A stretch of DNA of 64,000 bases from Corythucha ciliata (Eukaryota; Arthropoda; Insecta; Hemiptera; Tingidae): assembly GCA_038030265.1 (NCBI GenBank), contig CM075939.1, forward strand, positions 50,139,253-50,203,252, given 5' to 3'. Below, piece by piece: positions 26,637-40,000 of the stretch (position 1 is its first letter; each line of letters opens with the position of its first letter). A model generated the notes under the pieces. That model saw nothing but the letters and a program-made list of their open reading frames with translations. It had not been told where the DNA came from and searched no databases. Made by a program: the position numbers and the translations under genes.

Positions 26637-28039
26637 TCCATTTTTTCCTCATCTATTTAAGCTTTTTGGAGCCCCCCCCCCCTTCAATGAATGGTGGCCT
26701 CACCATCACGAGATCGCCCATTCGTCGAGAAATGATCATTCTGTGCAGATCCCCCTTCAACAGTCGCCCTTTGGTATGTGCAAGGTATTAGAAGAAATCT
26801 CTGGAATGACTATCAACAAATTTTTCGCGGACGCAATCTTCTTAGGGGGGGGGGTTAAACCCCCCAAAACCCACCCAATAGATCCGCCACTGATCCAACA
26901 GTTGTCCGTGTCCATCGGTTGTTTGACCATGGCAGGTTCATGCACTTCCGGATCAATCAACCAATCAACCATCGTCTTCCTACTGACTAGTGAAGGAATT
27001 TAAAGGTTTTCTGCGGTCGAAACTCTTTTTACATGTATTACTAAATCAAGCAAATTACTCGTTATTGAGATCTTCATCTCTGTATTTTGGGGTTTGGTCG
27101 GGAATTTAATAATTCCTGAGAGTCGACGAAATCACAGTACTTTGCCTGGATACACCTACTTAACGATAAATTCAGATAAACGCAAAACTTACCTCATTCA
27201 TGCCTGGGTCAGCGGGGAATGTTGAAATTCACGAATATTTGAACAGAAATGAGTTGCTGTGATCAATAAATCTTAAAACGTTTAATCTCACCACTCGCCC
27301 CTTTCCAAGATTCAAGATATGACTCTGACTTTGATTCGGCAATCAGGGCTGCCATCATAACAACGTTTGACGTACAGTTGGTCATCGCACTTCTGAGGTT
27401 TCCTGGATTTTTATCAATCTCCTCCCTGCACTACCTCGCGATTTTGAAGATTATTCATTTTTGAATTATTTAATGGTTTAAGACTGAGGAAGGGCCTTCG
27501 CTCTTTGATTTTAGGTTTCGTATTTTATTTGTCTTGACCTCCCGAAGTGACCGTTTAAAATTGTCAGAAATTATCCTTTTTGTCTTTCATTCCAAGCAAG
27601 CCCACCCCTACCGCGAAAATCCCCTCCACCATTGCAACTTCTTCAGTTTTTTTTTTATTTTTCAATTTTTTTTTTTTAGTATGATGTGAAGTGTTAAGGG
27701 TAAAGGAAGCGTGTGTTTTTCAAAATAGTGACCACCAGTCTTTCATCCTCTATTTGCTGTTCTCTCGCGTTTATCTTTGCGATAGTAGAAAATTTAAAAG
27801 CAAATTTTCAGTGTTTTTTTTTTTTTTTCCAAGGCGACTTGTGTATTTATTCCGATCGAATGCGCGCCGTAGTGAAGTTTTTTCAGTCGCTGTATCGAAA
27901 GGTGAAGATCAAAGAGGTTTTAAATCGCTCGTAAGCGTAAGTGAATTAAAAGTGAGAAAGAAAGAGAGAGCGAAAAAAAAAATTGGAGACCGCACGCTTC
28001 CTATTTTTTTGTCAACTTTTTGGTATTGTAGCTGTTCAC
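26637..28039. other. Gene-free stretch and probable CTDNEP1 5' region
   Basis: A C-run at about 26676 and a G-run at 26849, then the inverted AGTGGCGGATCTA end (about 26877-26892). T-rich sequence follows. A donor-like CGTAAGCG near 27930 and an acceptor-like TATTGTAG at about 28023-28030 could mark a small 5'UTR intron of CTDNEP1. No core promoter can be assigned. Confidence 0.4.
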
Positions 28040-28060
28040 ATGTTTGAAAGACGCTGGTAA
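28040..28060 (+). promoter_or_regulatory. Upstream mini-ORF in the CTDNEP1 leader
   Basis: ATG at 28040 opens a six-codon frame closed by TAA at 28058-28060, only 16 bases before the main start. If this leader is transcribed, ribosomes must reinitiate or skip it. Confidence 0.4.
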
Positions 28061-28076
28061 AAAGTGGAAAACACAA

Positions 28077-31000
28077 ATGCTCAAGCAAGTGCAAATGGGA
28101 CTTGGAGTGTGTTATATGGTGGCATCTCGAGTGTGGACTTGTATTTGTTTCTTACTGAGGAAGCAAATTAGAGCTGTGAGTATGCAAATTTTTACGTTGA
28201 TTTTTTATTCCAAACTTTTGTACCTAAGCGTGTTGCGTGAAAATTTGGAGGGGGTCGTGTACTTTGCCGCCGACCGAGAAATGAATCACTGCTTTCAAGC
28301 CTCAGACTCTGTGATCTTAGGGCATATGTAATTAGGTAGCGTTAATAACAAAGAATACTTGGAGTGAACTGTCGCTCCTGGACAAGGGCGAACGATTTTT
28401 CTTCTAAGGAATATTCTTGACATTCTCTCCACGCAATCGAAAAGTACGGAGCTTACAACCATAGTCTTCATAGAGCTTACAGCTTGTCCTTCTGTGAAGA
28501 ATCGCTTCAATTGTGTCTCGCAAAATGTAGTAAATGAACCTCTTGTTTACGTAATGTGTAGACTGGTCGAGCAGGCCTCCGCTTGGCTCTTTCTCGCTTG
28601 GGGCAACAACCTCGGCCTTGATAATTATATTGCACGTAACAAACAGGTTATTCGCTAAATTTGCTGCGCTGCTGCTCCTGAGCAGGGGCGTAGACGCCCC
28701 TTCGTATTCTCAGAGAAGATCGCAGATACGCATGCACCAATGAGTCACACGCGTGCCGTGTCGAGGACTAAAAGTAACATGGCCCTGGATAAAGCACCGT
28801 ACCTACATAGTCCAGTAGACAAAGCAAAAAAAAGAGAGGTCTGCTGGAAAAATTCCGAAGTTATTGGAACTTTTACATGCTGTAGGATGACTCTGTCAAG
28901 TTTTCCAACTCGAGAACCCTGTGCTAACTTGGGGAGGGTCGAAAAACCTCATAATTTTCTGACTTTCTTAGGGTTTTCACTCATAACGTCTGAGCTAAGC
29001 GGTTTTCGACCAAAATGTTAATTTATAAAGTTTTAGAGCGTTAAATTTGCTACGATTTTGTTAAGATACTTTTTTGCTCAAACTCAATATCGACCAATAC
29101 ACAGGCGATCAAAGTTGGATGAATTTTAGAATGTGGTTCAACTATAGCTATTAGTCCGTGGCCTAGAAACTAGTAGACCATACATGCAATACAGAGTGGA
29201 TTCTTGTTGATCTGACACAAAATTTAGGGTGAAACTGCGTACTAAGCCGAATACAACGCCACATTCGGACGTGTCCTATCTCGATCCACTTAATATTTTA
29301 CGATTTTGTTTTGTTGAAAATAAAAAAACAGTAATTGCGTTCAAAAATCATAGATTTCTCTTTTTATATTGCACCTAATGCATATAGTCCAGTCAATCTA
29401 AGCTTTGGAGCGGAAATAAATATGGGATTTTGTTTTTTTGCAGGAATGTGAAGGAGGGGGGTCCCCTGATCAATGTCTAATAAAGTCCCGAGCTCAACGC
29501 CCTCCCCCGAATGAAGGGGGAGCGTTCAAAGCCACCTTTTCGAGGTTTTTCGCCTGTATCTCAAAGCTGGTGTGTCTAAAGGGGCCCACACACGGTCAAA
29601 CATGCTTGACAAGCACGTTTGCCAACCTCGCTTGACAAGCAGATTTGATCGTGTGTGGGGTCATGTTTGAAGGTTTAAAGGATTGACATCACGTTTGACG
29701 GTTTTCAGTCAATGCCAGAAAATTTGCTCTCAAACATTTGGTTTGACAAACATGTTTGATCGTGTGTGTGTGTGTGTATCAAACCATCAAACCTTCAAAC
29801 CATAAAGAAAAAAGGGTATTAGGGTGATTTTTATGAGAATGAAAAAATTGGTTTTTCATAATAATCCTTTGACTAAATATTGGGTGTATCACGAGGAAAG
29901 GACATACTTTCCTGGAAACATGGAACATACTTGCACACTTTACGTCTATAAGATAGACGATAAGAAAAAAGAATATATTTATAAAAAATCTCTGAGCACA
30001 TCTCAGCTCTTCCAAGAGATTTGTGTGGCCAAAGTACCTCTTTTCATAAGCCATTGTTTGGTTCACATAGACCTTTTCTTCTTCCTCTGGGCTTTATTTC
30101 GCGGCTTCGGCCCTGATAAGGCAATACAAATAACTCAAATGGTTAATATCCATACTCAAACATATTATGAACGCAAAATGAGCACTGCTGAAGCTTGACG
30201 ACAAGTTTGACCGTGTGGGTGCGACATCAAACGTCAAACATGCTTGACAAGCGAAACTAATAAAACCATGCTTGTCAAGCATGTTTGACCGTGTGTGGGC
30301 CCCTTAAGACGATTCTTTGCGAGTACAGAATGAAAGCATATTGAGTTCCCTATAACTTTTATTCCATACATTTTTTAACATTCCTCGGAGTTTTCGAGAT
30401 ATACGCCTCTGGAAAGAGACCTTGCATGTTTCCCTTGGTTGGGAAACAGTCTTCCACCAAGGGAATGTGTGTGTGAGAGATGGGAAGGGGGATAACTGGC
30501 TCCTGTGACCACAGATCACGCGCTGAACTCCATATTCTGCCGCTGCCGGGGATGAGTGCGAATCAAGATGTGGTTGCAGGAAGGCACTGCATCGATACAG
30601 AGGCGTAGAAATAGCCCCCACAGCCCTCGGGGGCGCTGAGCTCAGGGTATATTTCCCCCATCTATACTTATCTATTTAACTGATATAGCTATGAACTATA
30701 TCATTCATAATTTTAAAAAAGAAAAATTAACTCAGCGCTCAGCTAAACATTGGGGGTATGTCGCAGTGCTGCTATTAGACCAAGAGCCAGCGACGTAAAA
30801 AGTGCAACCATTTGCATACTTTTCTTACCTAGCGCATAAAATCGAGAATAATTCCCCAATAGTGGGAAAAATTGTCTGCCTCCATTTGGACGTGACGAAA
30901 CCGGCGGCAGACGGCATCAAAGATTCACTTCTGGGGAGAAGTAACACAAATTCCGATCATACGGCAAAGACGTTCTATTCACGTGATTACGCATTGAAAA

Positions 31001-34000
31001 ATACGGGGAAATGCATATTACATTTAATGCTATCACGTTTTATGGAGTCGAGCCAATGGCAAAGTCGTGAAAGCTTAAAACCCTCTAATTTGAAGTATCG
31101 GTTTTCGGTGCCAGGGTACTGTTTTTTGGGGGAAAATAGGATGAGAAATCTGAAAAAAATATTTTAAAAAATCTATGAAGAACAGTTTTTATCGTAGAAA
31201 AGCAGTGTCACTTCAGGTAAGAACACACCCCAAAAAATGTTTTAGGCTGCAGTGTGTGTAAAATTATGGTTACTTTCACCACGAAATATGAAAATTCATA
31301 ATACGCATTTTCCATGCGCCGTAAATCAGAGTACAGCCGATGGGATCTTTCAAAATGCATCGAATAAAAAAAAAAGGATTCGATACTAGAATTTTTCGTC
31401 CCTCTTCTTCAAATAGGCCCCGTATACCCTGACACCGACAAGCAGTACTTCAAATCAAAGGGGTTTTCGACTTTTCCGACTTTACCTTTGCCACGCAGCC
31501 GCAGGACCCGTGAGCATGAAACGTAATATTCATTTCCCAATATTTTCCAATGCGTTATCACGAGAATAAAACGTCTTTGCCGTCTGGCCGGAATTTTTGT
31601 TACTTCTCCCCACAAGTGAATCTTTGATGCCGTCTGCCACCGGTTTCGTCACGTCCAAATGGAGGCAGACAATTTTTCCCACTATTGGGGAATTATTCTC
31701 GATTTTATGCGCTGGGTAACAAAAGTATGCAAATGGTTGCACTTTTTACGTCGCTGGCTCTTGGTCTATATTCTCTCAGTCCTCTGTCGTTGGACTAGGC
31801 GACAAAAGTGCAATAAAAATTGAAATTTCAACTCAAAAATTATTTAATTAACCTAATTTTAATTTTAACTTTCTCCAACTAATGAAAATTTCTGATGAGG
31901 ACTTCCAGCAATAAACGTCAAAATCTTCTCCTTATTCGTCCTAAGATTGAGCTGATTGTAAGATGAAGGGGCGACAAGGCTAGTTTAGCAGGGGGGAGGG
32001 ATTTCCAACAAGCCGCGACACTGCACCAATACCTTCCCGTTTGACGACGAGGAAGATGATGAGGGCGATTCTATGGCTGAGGATCCTTAACTTTTTTAAA
32101 TACTCAAATATTATTGATTTTCATTTATCGTATTCAGTATTCTAGTCCAGTCAATCTAAGGTTTCGAGCGGAAATAAATATGGGATTTTGTTTTTTTGCG
32201 GGAATGTGTAGGGGAGGTTCCTCTGATCAATGTCTAATAAAGTCCCGAGCTGAATCTTCTGCCACAAATCTTCTTGCGGTTTTTCGCCTGTATCTCAAAA
32301 ACAGTGCGTCTTGGGCGAAAACTTTTGGATTCTTTTTCTTGGATATTCTTCCCTAGTTGGAGTTGTCGATTGTAAATTGGGTTTTTGAACGATTGAAATT
32401 GGGATTTGAACGAGACGAATCCACAAAATTTAGTTTTGAGTGAGCGAAAATTCACGAAATTGACGTTTGGAAGAGTCAAAATAACGAAATTCTGTTTTCG
32501 AAAGTGCCAAACGCTCATGACTGGTTTTAAATCAGACTAACGTAAGTCATATTTTCCGTCGATCCAATCTCATGGGTTTTGGGGCGATTTTACAGTTTTG
32601 AGAGAAATGGCGAGGCATGGCGGTGTGTGGAAGTGATGCAGTGGGCGAAATCGCTGTATTTTTCTTTGAGTGGACTTTGCACTCAACGATCTTTCCGCCT
32701 CTGACGCTCGACCTGACCTGGTAAAATCGAGTTTGGGAGGAGACCCGGCTCACCAGGGCTGATGAGGGCCGCGATAGCGAAATGGCGACTGGTGACGTGG
32801 CGGCTAAGCGCCGCAGCTTCGTTTGAGGATGAAAACTTAAAATTTGTGAATCATTTTTGTAGACTTCCTTTTGAAACCACAAAATTCATAGCCGACGACC
32901 CCTTAAAGATAATTTTGCGTTTATGCAAATATTCTTGAAGCAAATTCAATTCTCAACAACTTCTAAATTTATTCTTTACGCTAAAATTGAACAGGTAAGA
33001 AGGTAGGATGCAAAGTTTGACAAAAAACGTGAGGTTAAAATAATGTTTTTGAAAAAGGTCACATTTCAGGGTCGTTATATATCGAAAACTGTTGGGAATT
33101 TTTTAAAAAAATGCATGGAGTAAAAGTTAAAGATAATTTAAGGAGCTTACATTCTTTGTCTAAGACGCACCGTTTTTTAGATATAGGCGAAAAATCACGA
33201 AAAGGTACCTTTAAACGACCCCCCTCCCTCTGGGGCAGGTGGTTCAGCTCGGGACTTTGTTAGACAATGATCAGGGGACCCTCCCGTACACATTCCCGCA
33301 AAAAAACAAAATCCCATATTTATTGCATTTATTTTGCATTTTTATGCTTAGATTGACTGGACTAATAACGTTGATGACAGTTTCAGAAACAAAGAAAAAA
33401 TTGAGTTAGGATAAGGTCATTTCATTGCTTGAAATCATCGTCAACAATTCACGAAAACTCCATAATTTGAACGTTTTCCAAAACATTGCTGTACTTAAGC
33501 GGCTTCCTCCACAGGCTGGCGATGCATCACAATAACGCCTCAATCTTCCAATCTTTGTTATGGTGTATTCACATTTTATGTTACCACTGACGTTTCGCGC
33601 TATAATCCCGTGGGAAATTGTCACTTCTGTGGAAAACTCCGTTTTTGCACATTCTCGCGACGCGACGTTATCGGCGTAGGGTAAAAGATGTAAAAGTCTT
33701 TTCCGAGCAGGGTGTCTACAGACCTGGAAAACCGGAAATTGTCAGGGAATTTTCCAAAACTGGAAAAGTCAGGGAATTTCGTGAATTGATGAGAAAAGTC
33801 AGGGAAAAATGGCAAAGCGATTTTTTTCACGAACGTTGTGCTTCCAATGGGAACATGGAAGTAAAATGGAGTACAAAATTACTATAAGGATTGCGGCCTA
33901 TTTCTCCTGTCGAGTTATGTTATTAGATTTTTTTTTTTTCACAGAAAACGTACTTTTATACCAAAAACGTCGGTTTCTTGGATCGAAATACACTTTTCTT

Positions 34001-37000
34001 CAAAAGTGATGGTAGTTTTGAAATCTGCGGTATTCCGTTCCAATGGAATGAGACCAATTTCAATCATCAACATTGTCTAAAATGCAAAGAAACGTGGCGC
34101 TTTTGTCGCGCTGGTTCAATAAACAGCCGCCACTGCTCTTCGGATTTTCGGACCCCACGAGAACTTCTCAGTTTTCTCAACTTTCCAATGGTTTATTCAA
34201 AATTTAATTTATCTCACTTCCTCTCTGAGAAAATTTAAAGCATTAAAAACGCTGAATTTCTGAGTATTGCCCTCATGAGCATGAGTTTGAATTTACTCTT
34301 TGGATGGCTGTACCTACCGGCAGGCAGACTGTCAGTAGTGTAGACTACACCCGACTGCCTTGCTCCTCGCCTTGATGTTTTTATACCGGTCATGATATTA
34401 ATAGATTATTAGCACACAATTTTTTTCGGTTTCATTTCATATTTGCTCATGGAAGGAGTGGGATAATATTGTGAATACACTGTTGGAAATTAGAGAAAAA
34501 GGAAGAGCTTGTATTAGGTTTGACGATCCGCAGAGGCAGAGTTATAGAAGCTGTAGACAGACACCCTGCGAGGACACCTGACACGAAAAAGTAGGACAAA
34601 AGCAGGATGCTTGTGACGAAATGTAGGACACAATAGTAGGACGCCTAAAAAACTCAGTTTGATGTTAAAATCGTTGTTTACTCGGTTTGAAAGTGCAAAA
34701 TCCGCGGAATTGGGGTTTGGAAGATCGAAAATCCGCAAAACTTGGGATTTCTAAGAACCAAAATGATGAAATTTGGGTTTCGCATAATAAAACCGAGTTC
34801 GATAATTCGGTGTTTGAAAGAGTTAAATTCGTTTTTCGAATTACCTAATTCACCTGCGAAACTGATTTTATTAAGAGCAAAACCCCACAAACTTTGGTTT
34901 TTAAAAGCGTGAAAATTGGGATAGGAAACAACAAAAATCCGTTAAATTGTATTTTTAAAGTTCCAAGTTTAAAATACTCGGAAGACAAAATTGGAGGACA
35001 TAACAAAATCATCCATCATTTTTTGGGTCATAACAAAATTTGTTTTTCTGAAATTCGTTTTCATCCAAATTAATTCTAAATTAACCGAACCTGCAAAACT
35101 GACCTTCTAAATAGCTGAAGTCACGAAATGTGGCTTCAGATCAGTCAAATTTTTCCTTGAATTTGTGGTTCTATGCGATCCAAGCCCACGAAATTGTGCT
35201 CTGAAAGAGCGAAAGTCTGTAAAAATGGTTTATGGAAGAGCAAAACTTACGAAAATTGGTTTTTTAAATGGCGAACCCCACGAAATTTAGTTTTTAAAAG
35301 CTTGAAATCCGTGAAATTGGGATAACAAATTAAAAAATCCGTGATATTGGTGCCAAATTTGAAACATTTGGATGGAAGATCTTCCCGAGAACGTGATGGA
35401 TAAGAACCGCGATGGTGAAAAGTAGACAGGGGAAGTTTCGGCTAAGCCCCACAGCTTTTTTGCAAGTGTGAACGTGAAAGATGTTCGAGGTTACTGACTT
35501 TTAAATACGTTATAAGCTGAGCCGAAATGGTACGACCAAAAATAGGATACTTTTGACCTCTCCCCGGACACATGAAAAATGAGCTCGGACGCTCTATAAA
35601 AATTAGGACATGTCCGGGGAAAGTAGGACGTCTGGTCACCATGTTATCGCAACAAACCTTAGTGATAACATGAAATATGAATACACCATAACAAAGCTTA
35701 GAAGATGGGAACGTTATTGTCACGCATCGCCAGCCTGTGGAGAGAACCGTTTGGGTTAAGCAATGGTTTGTAAAACGTACAAATTATGGAGTTTTCGAGA
35801 ATCTATGACAAAAGTCCAGATTCTTAGGAGTTGACGTTGCTTTTAAGCAATGAAATGGCCTCTATCTTCACGGAAAATTTCCGTAGATTCTGCAACCGTC
35901 ATCAAAGTTTTGATCAGGTGCAATATAAGCCGAGAAATGTGGGATTTTTTAAAACAAGCACTGCTTTGTTTGTTCAAATTTTAAAAAATCATAAATCTTG
36001 AATGGATCGGGATAGGACACGTCCGAAGGTGGCATTACACTCGGCTTTAGACGTAGTTTCACTCAAAATTTTGGGTCATAGTAATATGAATTCACTCTGT
36101 ATGCGAGGTCTTGGGATTCGCGGATAAAGTTGAGAAAAGCGCAAATTCTCTGTTTTTGGAGGCAACTTTGTGGTTCAAATTGAGAAAGAGCTATAAAAAC
36201 TGTATTTCTCGTTTATTTAGAGACTAAAGCCCGGTGCACACGGTGCCTGTTTTCCTACCCAGCTCGATGCATGTTTCATGAAATGGTAAGGCGCATGCCC
36301 CCGTGCGTGAAAGTGACGTCACTCTAAGGGAGCTGCGCCTGTTTCTCAAGACAGAAGCGGTTCTATTTTTCTGGCCGACCTGCCTGGCTGTTTTTACCAA
36401 TCAGAGGGCTCGACGTTGTCGCTCGACTCTGAAGGTTTCTATTTCCAGTAGGGCTATACCTGTACAAACTTCACGAGTTTGTACGTAGAGGAGGTTGTTG
36501 ATGGGTGGCTGCCAAGCATGACAAAATCACCGTGTAAACACTTCCTGCACGCCAGCAGGCACGCTTCCGAGCGGAGAACCTGCCTGAGTGAAAACATACA
36601 GGAAAACAGGCACCGGGCTTAAGGGGCTCCTAGAGATTTCCGAGGGGGGGGGGGGTCTGACAGGTTTAGGTCCGCCCTGCTCGCGATTGTTCCGGAATTC
36701 CCTAGAAAAGCCTAAAATCCCCATAAGTAATATATCCAGTGCGAAAACTGGTAATTTCACGCTATAAACTTGCTGTTACACGACTGCGGTCATTCGACAA
36801 CGGAACTGGGAATTTTGTAGCACAAGAACTTGTTTGTCCTAGAAAACCCCTAGAAACATTGATTCAGACGTGAAACTGTTCATTTGCACGTTAAAATTTG
36901 CCGAAAAGTGGGATTTAGGTTCGAAAACAGACACAAATTTGAAAATTCATCCCGGAAACCGACTATTTGGCTCCATAACTGATATTTGCCCAGGTTCGGT

Positions 37001-40000
37001 CTGTTTCTCAATCAATCGCCTCCCCTCACTCGAAGTAAGAATGGACTTGGCTCATGTTTTTGTCAATGAATCTGGCTGGACGGCGGATGAAGGGTGTAAT
37101 GGATTTCTGTTTTCGGATCGGATATAAGTCCAGCTCTCCGTCTGGAACAGGTGAAACACGATAGGTTAGGTTAGAGGGAGCAATGCGTTTGGGCACCTTA
37201 TCTCCATTGCGATCAGTTGAACGGTGAATACGGTTGAAATTGCTGTGGCTACAGGACGCAAATTTTTATCCCCGCGCGGGAAAAGTTCTAATCGTAATTA
37301 ACCATTTCAAGTTTACCGAATTTTGGGCAACGGTTGACGGGTCCGTAACTTTTCGCTTCAGCAATGTAGCGCGAGTCCTGTCCACAACAAACAATCAGTC
37401 TCATGACCCTGAAACTCTTGAGATTATAGAACGCGAATAGGATGAGATGTGAAACTCAATATCGCAATAAACAATTTACTGCATGTCTCGTTTTTTTTTG
37501 TTTTTTTTTTTTAATTTCCCCAAACCCATGACGTTTAGGCTCTCCACATTGTGGCCCAAACTCATTGCGGTTTTTGCCCTAGCCCATGGTATTTTTTTTA
37601 GTGAGTTGCCCAATCTCAAATCGACGCACTCTTGATATGTACTGCCTTCCACGTTTCACCGAAGTTTAGCAGGAAAAGGAAAAACAATAATAAAAAATTG
37701 AAATTTCGGCCTTCGCGACGCTCTTTTGTTTCATGTTCGACTTTGCAGTCGTCTGGGAAATGGACAATGACGGACAATGGGGTTTCGCTAGCTTGTCATG
37801 CACATCTTCTTATTACAATTTCTGATTTTCGGGAATAATTTCATTAACTGTAAATTTCTTCGTGTTGCTGCATATTTCAGTGCAATGTTAGAAGGCAAAT
37901 ATTTTACTTAACACTGCTCAACTTACACTTTTAGTTTTTACCATTCATTAAAGCTGCATATCTCATTGTCATTGGTACTCCTTCCACTTCCAAGTGTCTA
38001 ACAGTTAGAACCTATCAATTCGACAATCAATACTTGTGCTACAGAAGATTGTATCAAATAACGTTTTAAAACTTGAAATCGCGTTTTAATCGTTTTTGTG
38101 TGTGCGTTAGTTGCGTAATAATTTCGTAACAACCATCAATTAGTGGGCCTATATTTTTACGCGCTTCGTCGACATCCTCATCAAAACAATGCAATACTAA
38201 TTTTTTGCTCATTTAAAAATCCCCCCCCCTCCCTGTCAGGGTTGATGCCTCTTGACTGCTAGGCTATATTATTCAAGGGCCGTGGTGCAAACTCAAGATT
38301 GTCAATCCTTGAAAATGTAATTCTCTTTATAAAACTTTGGAAATCGGTGTTTCTGATTGCCTCAAAGGCACAGGGAACATCTCTGTTTTCGTCGGGACTT
38401 CTAGTTTGTAAAAGCAGCTCTTTTATTCGTGAAAATGTGTTGAAAAAATGGGTGAAATTGCAAAGTGCAAAAAGGCAAAAATGCAAAACAGCTTTAATTA
38501 GTACGAAAAGAAGTACATATAGCATTACCTGACCATGAATGATTTAGTTCGGTTAACTTGTTTTACTCTCTTTTTTGTGTTTACTTTGTGACGTAAGTCG
38601 AGATTTTACTGTATTCTGACAAATAGTCACGCAAATTTTCAGAAGTTCGTATTCTAGAATTCAATTATTTTCACCCTTTTATTATCATTCATTGTGCAAA
38701 GTTTATCAACCCTTCAACCTCGCCGTATTTTCATGTACGACTAGGGCACATAAATAATTTTTCACGCTTTCACTTTTTACGCTTCCTGATTCCCCCCGAC
38801 CCCTCCGACCCACAACATTTACTCTTTTCTTGGAAGACGGAAGCTTGCTCTTTTCCCGCCTCCTCTAGTAATTTAAATTCAGTTTATTTCAGTCCTTAAA
38901 GTTTACGTTTAATGGTACGCTATGCTGACACTCCGTGATTTCCCCGCTTATTGAAATTACTCTCAGTTTGGCTCAACCTTGCATTCCGATACCGTGCAAT
39001 AATTTGTCTCCTCCCATCGACCGTTGTTTTTTTTTTTTTTAAGAATAGCATTCGTTTTGCCAAAATCACTGAAAGAAAAAAATAAATAAAAATATATTTA
39101 TAAAACATGCTTTACGTGAAATTAGCCAACCTGGGAAGATAAAAAAACTCGTGGTGCCATTGAATGTTGGAAGGGTGAGGAAAGGAGTTGGCACCGTGCC
39201 AAATAAGCTACAAAAGTTTTTCAATCACTTAGTCAGAAAAGTCAATTGCAAAATAAAAAAATATCATCACTCGTGGTTTAATTACTTTTTTTTATTTTTA
39301 CAGGTAGTGCAGCATCAACCGGTCAAATATGAATTGTACCCGTTGTCCCCCCTGTCGATGCATCGGCTGAGTGAGTACTTGACAATTTCTTGTTATTTAT
39401 TCATTTAGAGAAAATACTCTTTCTATTTTTACGCTTAGGTATGTTTATTTATTTTTTTTGTCCGAAGCCCCGATACAAACGAGGACATTTTTTTACGCCA
39501 CTAGGCCTCCCGTTCACAAGCTGTACGTTTCTACAATCAAACTCATTATTCCCCTGAAAAATGAAGCGTCGTTGGTTTCGGCTGAGATCTTCTCCATTCC
39601 AGAGCGGGGGCTATCGAGGCTTAGGCCTTGGACTCATGAGGTTCTAGTTCGGGGGTGGAGGGGGGAGTGCGGCTTCGATTTATCAGAAATAACGCTGTCC
39701 TGACATAGCTACCGATTCACGGGATATTTTCCCGACCGTTTGCACGAGAAGGCCAGGCGTGTGGTGTCGCCGGCGTTTGCGGGGGAATTAATGCTGCGGA
39801 CGGTGATATATTTGGATTTAGAGTGCCATGGATATGTATAATGTCGCAGTCACAAGCCGGGATTTAGCAGTTTCCAGTCCTAATTTGGCGGAAAGCGTGG
39901 ACAAATTCTCAGTTTCGGAGGCGAGCAGTTAATTTTTGACACCCAAGAAGGTAAAACCCCGCTAACGAGCCAAACTCGCGAATTTTCTTTTTGAGGCAAC

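Larger units (their letters stand above)
29185..36110. repeat. Inverted-repeat complex in CTDNEP1 intron 1
   Basis: About 190 bases at 29185-29375 reappear reverse-complemented at 35914-36110 (shared blocks: TTCGGACGTGTCCTATC, GTGAAACT, TATATTGCACCT). Segments at 33380-33590 and 35650-35900 are also inverted copies of each other (ATGGTGTATTCA, CACAGGCTGGCGATGC). Copies of a unit with AATATGGGATTTTG and CAATGTCTAATAAAGTCCC lie at 29390-29580 (+), 32145-32330 (+) and 33150-33362 (-). The region looks like one large foldback array with later insertions. Confidence 0.7.

Noticed and set aside
29824..30198. 124-codon frame inside the TTAA-type MITE
   Set aside because: No recognisable domain, start is not convincing, and it lies wholly within a non-coding inverted-repeat element.
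30802..31742. Two frames with similar proteins on opposite strands
   Set aside because: They are mirror images produced by the inverted arms of the 30776-31768 element, not a gene pair.
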